From assembly GCF_017491605.1 (NCBI RefSeq), contig NZ_JAFGYY010000026.1, positions 17,108 to 81,107 on the forward strand: 64,000 bases of DNA, given 5' to 3'. Below the pieces are notes generated by a model that searched no databases, was not told the DNA's origin, and saw only the letters and a program-made list of their open reading frames with translations. Below are positions 36,990-45,454 of the stretch, piece by piece. The translations under genes and the position numbers were made by a program. Position 1 is the stretch's first letter. Every line of letters starts with the position of its first letter. The stretch comes from Pseudomonas sp. 30_B. Its GTDB lineage: Bacteria > Pseudomonadota > Gammaproteobacteria > Pseudomonadales > Pseudomonadaceae.

Positions 36990-37834
36990 ATGGCGAATCG
37001 CGGTATCCGTTGTTGGGTGGGCAGGCCCAGTGGCGTCAGGCGTGGCAACTGGCGGCCGTCTTCGTGGCGCAGCAGTTCCAGGCAGTGGCGCTTGAGCCGG
37101 GAGAATTCCGGGGTGGTGAGCAGGTCGGCGTGGCGCGGCCGCGGGAAGTCGAGGCGGATGTCTTCGAGGATGCGTCCGGGGCGCGGGCTCATCACCAGGA
37201 TGCGGTCGGCGAGGAACAGCGCCTCGTCGATGTCGTGAGTGATGAACAGTACGCTGGTGCGCAGGCGCGTCCAGATGTCCAGCAGCAGCTCCTGCATCAT
37301 CATCCGCGTCTGCGCGTCGAGGGCGCCGAAAGGTTCGTCCATCAGCAGCAGGCGCGGCTGGTTGATCAGCACGCGGGCGATTTCCACGCGTTGCTGCATG
37401 CCGCCGGAGAGCTGCGATGGCCAGCGATGGGCGAAGCCGTCCAGGCCCACCAGCTGGAGCATGTCGTCCGCCTGGCGATGGCGCTCGGCGCGGGGCACGC
37501 CGCGCATCTTCAGGCCGAAGGCGACGTTGTCGCGCACGCGCCGCCAGGGCAGCAGGGTGTGGTGCTGGAACACCATGCCGCGCTCGGGGGAGGGGCCGGC
37601 GACGGTCTGACCGTCTACTTCCAGCAGGCCGGCGCTGGGCGCCAGGTGCCCGGCCAGGGCGCCGAGCAGGGTGGACTTGCCGCAGCCGGAGGGACCGAGC
37701 ACACAGACGAACTCGCCCGGCTCGATGGCGAAACTCAGGGAGTGCACGGCCTCGAAGGCATCGCGGCCGCTGCCCAGGTGGATCGACAGGCCGTCGACGC
37801 GCACGCGCCCCGGAGCACTGGCGGGCAGGGTCAT
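36986..37834 (-). CDS. ABC transporter ATP-binding protein (nitrate/sulfonate/taurine type)
   Basis: A 282-aa ATPase: Walker A GPSGCGKST, Q-loop VFQHHTLLPWRRV, signature LSGGMQQRVEIARVL, Walker B LLLMDEPFGALD, H-loop FITHDIDEALFLADRI. These are typical of the SsuB/TauB/NrtD group. It has a somewhat long C-terminus (to RIPRFAI). The start overlaps the permease stop by 4 bases. With the permease and binding protein it makes a complete importer. Confidence 0.9.
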   Translation of the reverse strand: MTLPASAPGRVRVDGLSIHLGSGRDAFEAVHSLSFAIEPGEFVCVLGPSGCGKSTLLGALAGHLAPSAGLLEVDGQTVAGPSPERGMVFQHHTLLPWRRVRDNVAFGLKMRGVPRAERHRQADDMLQLVGLDGFAHRWPSQLSGGMQQRVEIARVLINQPRLLLMDEPFGALDAQTRMMMQELLLDIWTRLRTSVLFITHDIDEALFLADRILVMSPRPGRILEDIRLDFPRPRHADLLTTPEFSRLKRHCLELLRHEDGRQLPRLTPLGLPTQQRIPRFAI

Positions 37835-38619
37835 GGCTTGCCTCCGGTCTGGCGCTGCCAGGGTGTGACGAAGGCGCCCAGTTGGCGTACCAGCAGACTG
37901 CTGGCCATGCCGAGTACGCCGATCAGCAGCATGCCGACGACGATGTCGGGGTAGTTCTGCAAGGTGTAGGACTCCCAGGTGTAGTAGCCGATGCCCCATT
38001 GCCCGGAGATCATCTCGGCGGTCACCAGGCAGAACCATGAGGTGCCCATGCCGATGGCCAGCCCGGTGACGATGCTCGGCGTCGCGCTCGGCAATACCAC
38101 TTCGCGCAGCAACGCCAGGCGGCCCGCGCCCAGGCTGCGGGCGGAGGCGAGCAGGCGTGGATCGACCGCCTCCACGCCGTGGATGGTGCTGAGCAGGATG
38201 GGGAACAGCGCGCCGGTGAAGGTGATGAAGATCATCGACAGCTCGGAGCTGGGGAACATCAGGATCGCCAGCGGAATCCACGCCACCGCGGGGATCGGCC
38301 GCAGCACTTCCAGCGGCGGCAGCAGGCTGTCCCGCGCCCAGCGGCCGCGGCCGATGATCAATCCCAGGAGGATGCCGGCGACGGCCGCGAGCAGGTAGCC
38401 GGCGAGCACCCGCAGCAGGCTGCTGCCCAGATGACGGCCGAGCTTGCTCGATTGCGCGAGGTTCCACGCGGCTTCCAGCACGTCGCGCGGGCCGGGTACG
38501 TTGGCGAAGGTGACCACGCCGAGGTTCACATGGCGCGCACTGAGCAGCTGCCAGAGCGCGAGGCAGGCCAGCAGCGAGGCCAGGCGCAGGCTCCAGCGGG
38601 TGAGGGTGGTGCTGTTCAT
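37831..38619 (-). CDS. ABC transporter permease (SsuC/TauC type)
   Basis: A 262-aa inner-membrane protein with about six hydrophobic segments and the EAA-type cytoplasmic loop (RSLGAGRLALLREVVLPSATPSIVTG). It is in the BPD_transp_1 family for nitrate, sulfonate, taurine and related anions. The start lies 63 nt after the binding-protein gene, and its end overlaps the ATPase gene. Confidence 0.9.
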   Translation of the reverse strand: MNSTTLTRWSLRLASLLACLALWQLLSARHVNLGVVTFANVPGPRDVLEAAWNLAQSSKLGRHLGSSLLRVLAGYLLAAVAGILLGLIIGRGRWARDSLLPPLEVLRPIPAVAWIPLAILMFPSSELSMIFITFTGALFPILLSTIHGVEAVDPRLLASARSLGAGRLALLREVVLPSATPSIVTGLAIGMGTSWFCLVTAEMISGQWGIGYYTWESYTLQNYPDIVVGMLLIGVLGMASSLLVRQLGAFVTPWQRQTGGKP

Positions 38620-38682
38620 CGGTTTGTCTCCGCAGCCCCGGCGGTTGAGCGCCGGGGCTGGTCTCCAGGGTTGGCTGCCGGT

Positions 38683-40089
38683 TCAGCGGCTGGCCACGGC
38701 CTGCTGGCTGGCGGCGGTGAAGTCGGCGACCTCGCCACCGTGCTGGCGGGCGAAGGCATCGGCCTGTTCGCGCAGCAGGAAGGCATCCAGCGAACCGTCC
38801 TTGCCGCGCACGAACCAGGCCTGCCCGGCGAGCAGCTTGATGCCGCTGTCGCTGGCCTGGGCGTATACCGCGCGGATGTCCTTGCCCTGTTGCTTGAGTT
38901 CGGCGAGCTGGCCCAGTGCCTCCTTGGCGGTGGCGTAGCTGCGCACCTTCGCCTCGCCGCGCACCCAGATCTGCGCGACCTTGCGGGTATCGCTGATCGG
39001 CTTGTCGGTCAGTGCGTCGTTGCCCAGCAGCGGCTGTTGCGTGTAGTTCTTCAACGCCTGCTCGTAGTCGGCTCCGGAGGCCTTGAAGGCGGCGCGGATG
39101 TAACGGTCGTCGACGAACTGCTCGACGTTCAGCCCGCGGTCGGCCTTTTTCAGCAGCTTCAGGGTGTCGATGGCGGTGGCCACGGCCTGGCGGTACTCCG
39201 GCTTCCAGGTCAGGTCGCGGGTCTGCAAGCCGAGCGGGCCGTGGAACAGGTAGTTCACTTCGGCCGGAATGCCGGCGACCTTCTCGATCAGCTCGCTGTA
39301 TTTCTCAGGCTCCTTGGCCAGCAGCTGGTTGGCCTCGTAGGTTGCGCGCAGGTAGGCCTCGACGATTTCCGGGTACTTCTGCGCGTAGTCGGCTTCCACC
39401 AGCGCACCGTGGAAGGTCGGCGCCTTGGCCTGGGAGCCGTCGTAGATCTTGCGGGCGATGCCACGGCTTTCGAACAGCTCGGCGAAGGGTACGAAGTCGG
39501 CGTGGGCGGCGATCTTGTTGGCCTGCAGGGCGGAGCCGGCGACTTCCGGCGGCTGCGCGATGATGGTGACGTCCTTCTCCGGGTCCCAGCCCTGGGCGGC
39601 GATGGCGCGCAGCAGCAGGCCGTGGGCGGTGGAGGCGAAGGGCACGGAAATGGTCTGGCCCTTGAGTTCGGCCAGCGACTGCACCTTGGACTCGGCGGGC
39701 ACGACGATGCCGTTGCCGCTGCCCTCGATGCTGCCCGAGAGCACGCTGATGAACAGGCTGCGCTTGCCGGCGGCCTCGTGGGCGACGCCGTTGAGCGAGC
39801 CGGGGAAGTCGGCCATGGCGCCGAAGTCCAGCTTGCCGGCGAGCATCTCGTTGGTCAGCGGGGCGCCGCTGGTGAAGTTCTTCCACTGCACGTCGTACTG
39901 CGCGTCCTTGTACTGGCCATCGTGGGGCAGGTACTTGTCGAGCAGGCCGAGTTCGCGGATCAGCAGGCCGCCGGCGGCGCAGTTGATGGTGGTGTCCTGG
40001 GTGCCGATGGCGACGCGGATGGTTTCGCCGTGGGCAGTGATGCTGGCAATGGCGAGCGCGAGGCCGGCCAGGGTGGTGCGCAAGGTCAT
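38683..40089 (-). CDS. ABC transporter substrate-binding protein (SsuA/TauA-like)
   Basis: A 468-aa periplasmic protein with signal peptide (LRTTLAGLALAIASITAHG). The NMT1/SsuA-like fold is seen in TIRVAIGTQDTTINCAAGGL, GKLDFGAMADFPGSLNG and QANKIAAHADFVPFAELFES. It is about 130 residues longer than typical SsuA because of a C-terminal extension (LPLLGNDALTDKP region onward) that I cannot assign. Ligand unknown; aliphatic sulfonates or other small organic anions are the family norm. Confidence 0.88.
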   Translation of the reverse strand: MTLRTTLAGLALAIASITAHGETIRVAIGTQDTTINCAAGGLLIRELGLLDKYLPHDGQYKDAQYDVQWKNFTSGAPLTNEMLAGKLDFGAMADFPGSLNGVAHEAAGKRSLFISVLSGSIEGSGNGIVVPAESKVQSLAELKGQTISVPFASTAHGLLLRAIAAQGWDPEKDVTIIAQPPEVAGSALQANKIAAHADFVPFAELFESRGIARKIYDGSQAKAPTFHGALVEADYAQKYPEIVEAYLRATYEANQLLAKEPEKYSELIEKVAGIPAEVNYLFHGPLGLQTRDLTWKPEYRQAVATAIDTLKLLKKADRGLNVEQFVDDRYIRAAFKASGADYEQALKNYTQQPLLGNDALTDKPISDTRKVAQIWVRGEAKVRSYATAKEALGQLAELKQQGKDIRAVYAQASDSGIKLLAGQAWFVRGKDGSLDAFLLREQADAFARQHGGEVADFTAASQQAVASR

Positions 40090-40204
40090 GGGGGTTCCCC
40101 TCGAATCATGAGTGTTGGAATCGTCTCCGCCGCAGGGCTTGCGGTGGGAAACGAGGGGCGGTGCATCAGGCGTCCGGTCGTTGGCCGGTTGCTTTTTTCT
40201 TTTC

Positions 40205-40286
40205 GTAGGAGCGAGGGGGGCGCCTAGCTCTTGCTCGCGAATGAAGGTCCGCTGTGGGGGCTGTTCGCGAGCAAGCTCGCTCCTAC
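40205..40286. repeat. REP pair, one copy interrupted
   Basis: 40263-40286 is a full REP (GTTCGCGAGCAAGCTCGCTC then CTAC). 40205-40241 is an inverted copy split by an 11-nt G-rich insert (GTAGGAGCGAG, insert, GCTCTTGCTCGCGAA). The pair sits in the 219-nt gap between the substrate-binding and ferredoxin genes and could limit transcription or protect the message ends. Confidence 0.82.
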
Positions 40287-40308
40287 AGGGAAACTTCGTT
40301 GCGGAAAC

Positions 40309-40554
40309 TCAACGCAGCAGGTACGGAATCTCGACCTTCACCGCGCCGGTCGGGCAGTCCTTCTCGCAGGGCATGCAGTACCAGCATTCGTCAAAGGCCA
40401 TGTAGGCCTTCTGGGTGGCGGGGTTGATCGCCAGCAGGTCCATCGGGCAGACCTCGACGCAGACGGTGCAGCCCTTGTCGGCGATGCACTTGTCCTCGTC
40501 CACCGTCACCGGGGCGCTGGAGCGGAAGAAGATTTCCTGGGATTGGTAGGCCAT
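40309..40554 (-). CDS. AprB-like 2[4Fe-4S] ferredoxin subunit
   Basis: An 81-aa protein with two cluster motifs: CIADKGCTVCVEVCP and CWYCMPCEKDCP. The second, followed by TGAVKVEIPYLLR, resembles the beta subunit of adenylylsulfate reductase (AprB) more than bacterial 2[4Fe-4S] ferredoxins. It pairs with the flavoprotein encoded 255 nt upstream; that gap is taken up by inverted repeats. It would pass electrons to or from the FAD. In dissimilatory enzymes AprB is about 150 aa, so this is a reduced form. Confidence 0.85.
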   Translation of the reverse strand: MAYQSQEIFFRSSAPVTVDEDKCIADKGCTVCVEVCPMDLLAINPATQKAYMAFDECWYCMPCEKDCPTGAVKVEIPYLLR

Positions 40555-40646
40555 TGCACGCGGTCCTCATGGTGTTGCTTGCCGGCCGTCGTGGCGGCGG
40601 GCTGGTTCTGTTCGGTGTTGCTGGGTGGTTCTGGTGCTCGGGTCTT

Positions 40647-40784
40647 CCCTCACCCCAGCCCTCTCCCAGTGGGAGAGGGGGCCGTTCGGTGATGGTGGAA
40701 AGCACTGAGTCAGCCAGCGAGCGCCGATCCATTCGCCGCTCAGGACAGTTCCCTCTCCCTCCGGGAGAGGGTTAGGGTGAGGGG
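40647..40784. repeat. Inverted pair of CCCTCACCC-type intergenic repeats
   Basis: Copy 1 (40647-40683) reads CCCTCACCCCAGCCCTCTCC then a short palindrome; copy 2 (40751-40784) is its inverse, with GGGAGAGGGTTAGGGTGAGG. Each has an internal CCTCTCCC/GGGAGAGG stem, and together they can fold as a long hairpin. They lie in the 255-nt gap between flavoprotein and ferredoxin genes, as mobile REP-like elements of another family. Confidence 0.8.
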
Positions 40785-40809
40785 CCTTTCAGGCCGTCAG
40801 TCCCATCTC

Positions 40810-42561
40810 TCAAGCCGCCTCGCTCTTAACCCGCAGCCGCTCGTAAGCCTGCTGCTCATCCTCATCCAGCGCGATCACGTACGGCTCGATGGGCTTCTTG
40901 AAGCTGGTCATCGCGCCGTCGTAACCCTTCTTCAGGTGCGCATGGCAGAACCACTCGGCGTCGTTGCGCAGCGGGTAGTCGACGCGGTGGTGGTACAGGC
41001 CCCAGCGGCTCTCGGTGCGGAACAGCGAGGCGCGGGCGGCCATCTCGGCGCAGTCGCGGATCACGCTGACTTCCATGGCGCGCATCAGCTCGTGGGGGTT
41101 GTTGGCCTTGAGCTGGTCGAGGTCGCGGGCGATCTCGGCGAAGCGCTGCAGGCCGATCTCCATCTTCTTCGTTACCTTGGGCGGCTGCAGGTAGTCGTTG
41201 ACCATCCGCCGCAGCTTGTACTCGACCTGCGCCGGCGGCAGCCCGTGTTCGCGCCTGAGCGGGGCGAACACGCGCTCGCGCTCGCGCTCGACCTGGGTGG
41301 CGTCGACCTCGCTGAACTCGCGCCCGGCCACGTACTGCGCGGCATTGCTGCCGGCGAACCAGCCGTAGGTGAAGGCGCCTAGCATGTAGTTGTGCGGCAC
41401 GGCAGCCATGTCGCCGGCCGAGTACAGGCCCTTGACGCTGGTCTCGGCATTCTCGTTGACCCACACGCCCGAGGCCGAATGGCCGGAGCAGAAGCCGATC
41501 TCGGAGATGTGCATTTCCACCATCTGCTGGCGATAGTCGGTGCCGCGCCCGGCGTGGAACTGCCCACGGCTGGGGCGTTCGTTGCTGTGGAGGATTTCCT
41601 CGATGGTCTGGATGGTTTCCTCGGCCAGGTGGTCGAGCTTGAGGAACACCGGGCCGTTGCCGCCTTCGAGTTCCTGGTGGAACTCCCACATCATCTGGCC
41701 GCTCCAGTAGTCGCACTCGATGAAGCGCTCGCCCTTGCTGTTGGCGGTGTAGCCGCCCAGCGGGCCGGTGACGTAGGCGCAGGCCGGGCCGTTGTAGTCC
41801 TTGATCAACGGGTTGATCTGGAAGCACTCCAGGTTCGCCAGCTCCGCCCCGGCGTGGTAGGCCATGGCGTAGCCGTCGCCGGCATTGGTGGGGTTCTCGT
41901 AGGTGCCCATCAGGTAGCCGGAGGAGGGCAGGCCGAGGCGCCCGGCGGCGCCGCAGGCGAGGACCACGGCCTTGGCGCGGATCACCTGGAACTGCGCGGT
42001 GCGGCAGTCGAAGCCGAGCAGGCCGTTGACCGCACCCTCCGCGTCGGTGAGCAGGCGGGTGACCACCAGGCGGTTGGTGATCTCGATGCGCGCGCGCTTG
42101 AGCTGGCGGTACAGCACCTTCTTGATGTCGTGGCCCTCGGGCATGGGCAGCACGTAGGCGCCCATGTGGTGGACCTTCTTCACCGCGTAGTCGCCGACCT
42201 CGTCCTTCTCGAACTTCACGCCCCAGCGGTCCAGCTGCTGCAGGGTCTCGAAGCTGTGGGTGGCGTAGGCGTAGACCGCCGCCTGGTTGACGATGCCGTC
42301 GTTGGCGACGGTGATTTCCTTGGTGTACTGCTCGGGCGTGGCGTGGCCGGGAATGATGGCGTTGTTCAGGCCGTCCATGCCCATGCTGATGGCGCCGCTG
42401 CGCTTGACGTTGGCCTTGTCCACCAGCAGCACGCGCAGCTCGCGGTTGGCTTCCTTGGCCTTGATCGCGGCCATCGGGCCGGCGGTGCCACCGCCGATCA
42501 CCACGATGTCGTAGGCGAGTTCCTTGTCCTCCGGAACCTGGGAAAGGTCGAACTGGCTCAT
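40810..42561 (-). CDS. AprA-like FAD-dependent oxidoreductase (fumarate reductase flavoprotein family)
   Basis: A 583-aa flavoprotein. The FAD-binding start YDIVVIGGGTAGPMAAIKA is at residues 17-35; RSGAISMGMDGLNNAIIPG is the adenylylsulfate-reductase-like segment that follows the ADP-binding fold; GLYSAGDMAAVPHNYMLGA is the C-terminal FAD site. It lacks a signal peptide, so it is cytoplasmic. With the AprB-like ferredoxin it forms a two-subunit AprAB-like enzyme, but no sulfate-activation genes are near. Expression with an SsuABC-type importer suggests an oxyanion or organosulfur substrate; this is inference. Its ATG overlaps the gntR stop by 4 bases. Confidence 0.85.
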   Translation of the reverse strand: MSQFDLSQVPEDKELAYDIVVIGGGTAGPMAAIKAKEANRELRVLLVDKANVKRSGAISMGMDGLNNAIIPGHATPEQYTKEITVANDGIVNQAAVYAYATHSFETLQQLDRWGVKFEKDEVGDYAVKKVHHMGAYVLPMPEGHDIKKVLYRQLKRARIEITNRLVVTRLLTDAEGAVNGLLGFDCRTAQFQVIRAKAVVLACGAAGRLGLPSSGYLMGTYENPTNAGDGYAMAYHAGAELANLECFQINPLIKDYNGPACAYVTGPLGGYTANSKGERFIECDYWSGQMMWEFHQELEGGNGPVFLKLDHLAEETIQTIEEILHSNERPSRGQFHAGRGTDYRQQMVEMHISEIGFCSGHSASGVWVNENAETSVKGLYSAGDMAAVPHNYMLGAFTYGWFAGSNAAQYVAGREFSEVDATQVERERERVFAPLRREHGLPPAQVEYKLRRMVNDYLQPPKVTKKMEIGLQRFAEIARDLDQLKANNPHELMRAMEVSVIRDCAEMAARASLFRTESRWGLYHHRVDYPLRNDAEWFCHAHLKKGYDGAMTSFKKPIEPYVIALDEDEQQAYERLRVKSEAA

Positions 42562-43307
42562 TGATGCTGTCCCTTGTGACGGTCGATGCGCAGGCGGTAC
42601 TGGAAGGCATCGCCGCGGTAGTAGAGGTGTTCGTAGTCCAGTGGCGTGCCGTCGGCGGTGTGGGTGAGGCGCTCGATGCGCATCACCGGCGAGCCTTCCT
42701 GCACTTCCAGCGCGCCGGCCAGCTCAGCGTCGGCGAGGATGGCGTCGATGGCGAGATCGGCATGGCCCAGGGGCAGGGCACAGTCGTTCTCCAGGATCAG
42801 GAAGATGTCGCGGCTGACCAGGTCGGCCTTTTCCAGCCGTTTGCCGATGGCCTCGGGCAGCCAGGTGATCTCCAGCGATACCAGCTCGCGATTCACCAGG
42901 CGGGCGCGCTTGATCTGCACCACGTTCGCGCCCTCGGCCACCTGCAGCCGAGCGGCAACCTGGGCATCGGCGGGGACGACCTTGAAGCTGCGCAGGCGGT
43001 TGATCACTTCATAGCCGCGCTGGCTCATGGATTCGCCCAGGCCCTGGAGGGTGCTGACGTTCTGGAATGCCTTGGGCTTGGCGACGAAGGTGCCCTTGCC
43101 GTGGATCTTGAAGATCAGCCCTTCCTTCTGCAGGTCACCCAGCGCCTGGCGCACGGTGATGCGGCTGACCTCGAAGGCCTTGCCCAGCTCGGCCTCGGAG
43201 GGCATGCGGCTGAGCGGCGGATAGGTGCCGTCGAGGATGCGGGTGCGCAGCAGCTCCTTGAGCTGGCTGTACAAGGGCACGGGGGAGAGTGGGAGTAGTT
43301 CGGCCAT
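42558..43307 (-). CDS. GntR family (HutC/UTRA) transcriptional regulator
   Basis: A 249-aa repressor-type protein. The N-terminal winged HTH reads LSRMPSEAELGKAFEVSRIT then VRQALGDLQKEGLIFKIHGK; the C-terminal UTRA domain (residues about 95-240) includes LVSLEITWLPEAIGKRLEKA and LDYEHLYYRGD. It is the first gene of the operon and overlaps the flavoprotein gene, so it should sense the pathway's substrate and control its own transcript. A candidate operator lies 8 nt upstream of the start. Confidence 0.88.
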   Translation of the reverse strand: MAELLPLSPVPLYSQLKELLRTRILDGTYPPLSRMPSEAELGKAFEVSRITVRQALGDLQKEGLIFKIHGKGTFVAKPKAFQNVSTLQGLGESMSQRGYEVINRLRSFKVVPADAQVAARLQVAEGANVVQIKRARLVNRELVSLEITWLPEAIGKRLEKADLVSRDIFLILENDCALPLGHADLAIDAILADAELAGALEVQEGSPVMRIERLTHTADGTPLDYEHLYYRGDAFQYRLRIDRHKGQHQ

Positions 43308-43315
43308 GAGTCATT

Positions 43316-43331
43316 ACTTGTTATGACGAGT
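43316..43331. promoter_or_regulatory. Candidate GntR/HutC operator
   Basis: ACTTGT-TATG-ACGAGT, an inverted repeat with one mismatch, resembles the CTTGTxxxxACAAG-type sites of HutC-family regulators. It lies directly upstream of the gntR gene (start 43307), consistent with autoregulation. Confidence 0.45.
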
Positions 43332-43421
43332 TGAGTGACTATAGGTGGAATAACTGATCGATATGAAGGAACGAATTTGCATAAGGTTATGCGGCGGTAG
43401 AGCGCTGCCGGTGGTTCCCGA

Positions 43422-43449
43422 ATTCGCCATGCGGTGATTCGGCATGCGG
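43422..43449. repeat. Tandem 13-nt direct repeat upstream of mqo
   Basis: ATTCGCCATGCGG (43422-43434) and ATTCGGCATGCGG (43437-43449) differ at one base and have a 15-nt period. They lie in the 466-nt divergent spacer between gntR and mqo, about 50 nt upstream of the candidate mqo promoter. They could bind a regulator. The rest of this spacer holds the GntR site, the promoter and a long mqo leader, and I see no gene in it. Confidence 0.4.
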
Positions 43450-43500
43450 GCAGACATGTCCGCGAAAGGCCGGGGTACGCCGGATAACCGAGCACAACGG

Positions 43501-43529
43501 TTGGTGAAGCCGTGCGGTTTCTATAGAAT
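43501..43529 (+). promoter_or_regulatory. Candidate sigma-70 promoter for mqo
   Basis: TTGGTG (43501-43506), 17 nt, then TAGAAT (43524-43529) within the AT-rich TATAGAAT. If used, transcription would begin near 43536, giving a leader of roughly 235 nt before the mqo ATG. A small AAAGCC-GAA-GGCTTT hairpin (43576-43590) lies in that leader. Confidence 0.4.
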
Positions 43530-43773
43530 GCGCAAACGTTTCAGCAGACCATGCATCCCTCCCACAACAAAAGCCAAAGCCGAAGGCTTTGCGTGTCTCT
43601 CTGCGCAGGACGTGTCTCCCGCTTCATCGAACCGGCCCCAGAGCCGGCGGAGCAGGGAACTGAGCCCTGATTCCATCCCGTCGTACTGTCGCCCTGGCTT
43701 CCCACGAGCCCGGGCCTTCACGCTGCATGACGCCGGTGGGGCAGGCCAAGCCCTAACGACGAGAAACTCTCCA

Positions 43774-45408
43774 ATGATCAAGAAAGTGAGCGGGGCGCTG
43801 CTGGGCCTCGCCTTGGCAGTGAATTGCGCGCCGGCCTTTGCGGCCGAATCGAAGAAGGTCGATGTGCTGCTGATTGGCGGCGGCATCATGAGCACCACCC
43901 TGGGCGTCTGGCTCAACGAGTTGGAGCCGGGCTGGTCGATGGAGATGGTCGAGCGCCTGGACGGCGTCGCCCTGGAAAGCTCCAACGGCTGGAACAACGC
44001 CGGCACCGGCCACTCCGCGCTGGCCGAACTGAACTACACGCCGGAAGACAAGGACGGCAAGGTCAGCATTGCCAAGGCCATCGAGATCAACGAATCCTTC
44101 CAGGTCTCCCGCCAGTTCTGGGCCTGGCAGGTGAAGAACGGCGTGTTGAAGAACCCGCGTTCCTTCATCAATTCCACGCCGCACATGAGCTTCGTCTGGG
44201 GTGACGACAACGTCGCCTTCCTGAAGAAGCGCCATGAGGCGCTGCAGGCCAGCCCGCTGTTCCGCGGCATGCAGTACTCCGAGGACCCGGCGCAGATCGC
44301 CAAGTGGGTGCCGCTGATGATGCAGGGCCGCGACCCCGCGCAGAAGGTCGCCGCCACCTGGTCGCCGCTGGGCACCGACGTCAACTTCGGCGAGATCACC
44401 CGCCAGTTCGCCGGCTACCTGCAGAGCAAGCCGAACTTCGCCATGAAGCTGTCCAGCGAGGTGGAGAACATCACCCGCAACGACGACGGCTCCTGGCGCG
44501 TCGAGTACAAGAACCTCAAGGACGGCAGCGTCACCCGGACCGACGCCAAGTTCGTCTTCATCGGTGCCGGCGGTGGCGCACTGCGCCTGCTGCAGAAGTC
44601 CGGCATCGAAGAAGCCAAGGATTACGCCGGCTTCCCGGTGGGCGGCTCGTTCCTGGTCACCGAGAACCCGACCATCGCCCAGCAGCACCTGGCCAAGGCC
44701 TACGGCAAGGCGTCGGTCGGCGCACCGCCGATGTCCGTGCCGCACCTGGATACCCGCGTACTGGACGGCAAGCGCGTGATTCTGTTCGGGCCCTTCGCCA
44801 CCTTCTCCACCAAGTTCCTCAAGGAAGGTTCCTACCTCGACCTGCTGGCCAGCACCAACGTGCACAACGTCTGGCCGATGACCCGTGTGGGCATCGACGA
44901 GTACCCGCTGGTGGAATACCTTGCCGGCCAACTGATGCTCTCCGACGCCGACCGTCTTGCCGCGCTGCGCGAGTACTTCCCGGAAGCCAAGGCCGAAGAC
45001 TGGCGCCTGTGGCAGGCCGGCCAGCGCGTGCAGATCATCAAGCGTGACGCCGACAAGGGCGGCGTGCTGAAGCTCGGCACCGAGATCGTCGCTTCCGCCG
45101 ACGGCAGCATCGCCGGTCTGCTCGGTGCTTCGCCGGGCGCTTCCACCGCCGCGCCGATCATGCTCAGCGTGCTGGAGAAGGTGTTCAAGGACAAACTCGC
45201 CACCCCCGAGTGGCAGGCCAAGGTCCACCAGATCGTCCCGAGCTATGGCACCAAGCTGAACGACAGCCCGGAGAAGACCCAGCAGGAGTGGGCCTACACC
45301 AGCGAAGTCCTGCAACTGGCCCCGCCGCCGGCCATCGACCCAGCCCCCGCCGCGCAGCCTGCCGCTGTCGCACCGGCGGAGAAGGCCGCCAACGACATGG
45401 CGCTCTGA
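43774..45408 (+). CDS. mqo: Malate:quinone oxidoreductase
   Basis: A 544-aa FAD enzyme of the Mqo family that oxidises malate to oxaloacetate and passes electrons to quinone at the inner membrane. An N-terminal signal-like segment (GALLGLALAVNCAPAFAA) precedes the FAD-binding motif VDVLLIGGGIMSTTLGVWLN; GWNNAGTGHSALAELNYTPE and PHMSFVWGDDNVAFLKKRHE are Mqo hallmarks. The C-terminus has a Pro/Ala-rich tail (APPPAIDPAPAAQPAAVAPA). Some Pseudomonas Mqo proteins carry such a leader, which suggests export or membrane anchoring. The long frame upstream of 43774 lacks family similarity. Ribosome site is weak. Confidence 0.92.
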   Translation: MIKKVSGALLGLALAVNCAPAFAAESKKVDVLLIGGGIMSTTLGVWLNELEPGWSMEMVERLDGVALESSNGWNNAGTGHSALAELNYTPEDKDGKVSIAKAIEINESFQVSRQFWAWQVKNGVLKNPRSFINSTPHMSFVWGDDNVAFLKKRHEALQASPLFRGMQYSEDPAQIAKWVPLMMQGRDPAQKVAATWSPLGTDVNFGEITRQFAGYLQSKPNFAMKLSSEVENITRNDDGSWRVEYKNLKDGSVTRTDAKFVFIGAGGGALRLLQKSGIEEAKDYAGFPVGGSFLVTENPTIAQQHLAKAYGKASVGAPPMSVPHLDTRVLDGKRVILFGPFATFSTKFLKEGSYLDLLASTNVHNVWPMTRVGIDEYPLVEYLAGQLMLSDADRLAALREYFPEAKAEDWRLWQAGQRVQIIKRDADKGGVLKLGTEIVASADGSIAGLLGASPGASTAAPIMLSVLEKVFKDKLATPEWQAKVHQIVPSYGTKLNDSPEKTQQEWAYTSEVLQLAPPPAIDPAPAAQPAAVAPAEKAANDMAL

Positions 45409-45417
45409 GCCATGCCG

Positions 45418-45454
45418 ATGAACAGCGGGGCGCTCGATGCCCCGCTGTTCATTT
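45418..45454 (+). terminator. Terminator after mqo
   Basis: ATGAACAGCGGGGC (45418-45431) and GCCCCGCTGTTCAT (45439-45452) form a perfect 14-bp stem with a 7-nt loop, ending in TTT, 9 nt after the mqo stop. Confidence 0.82.
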
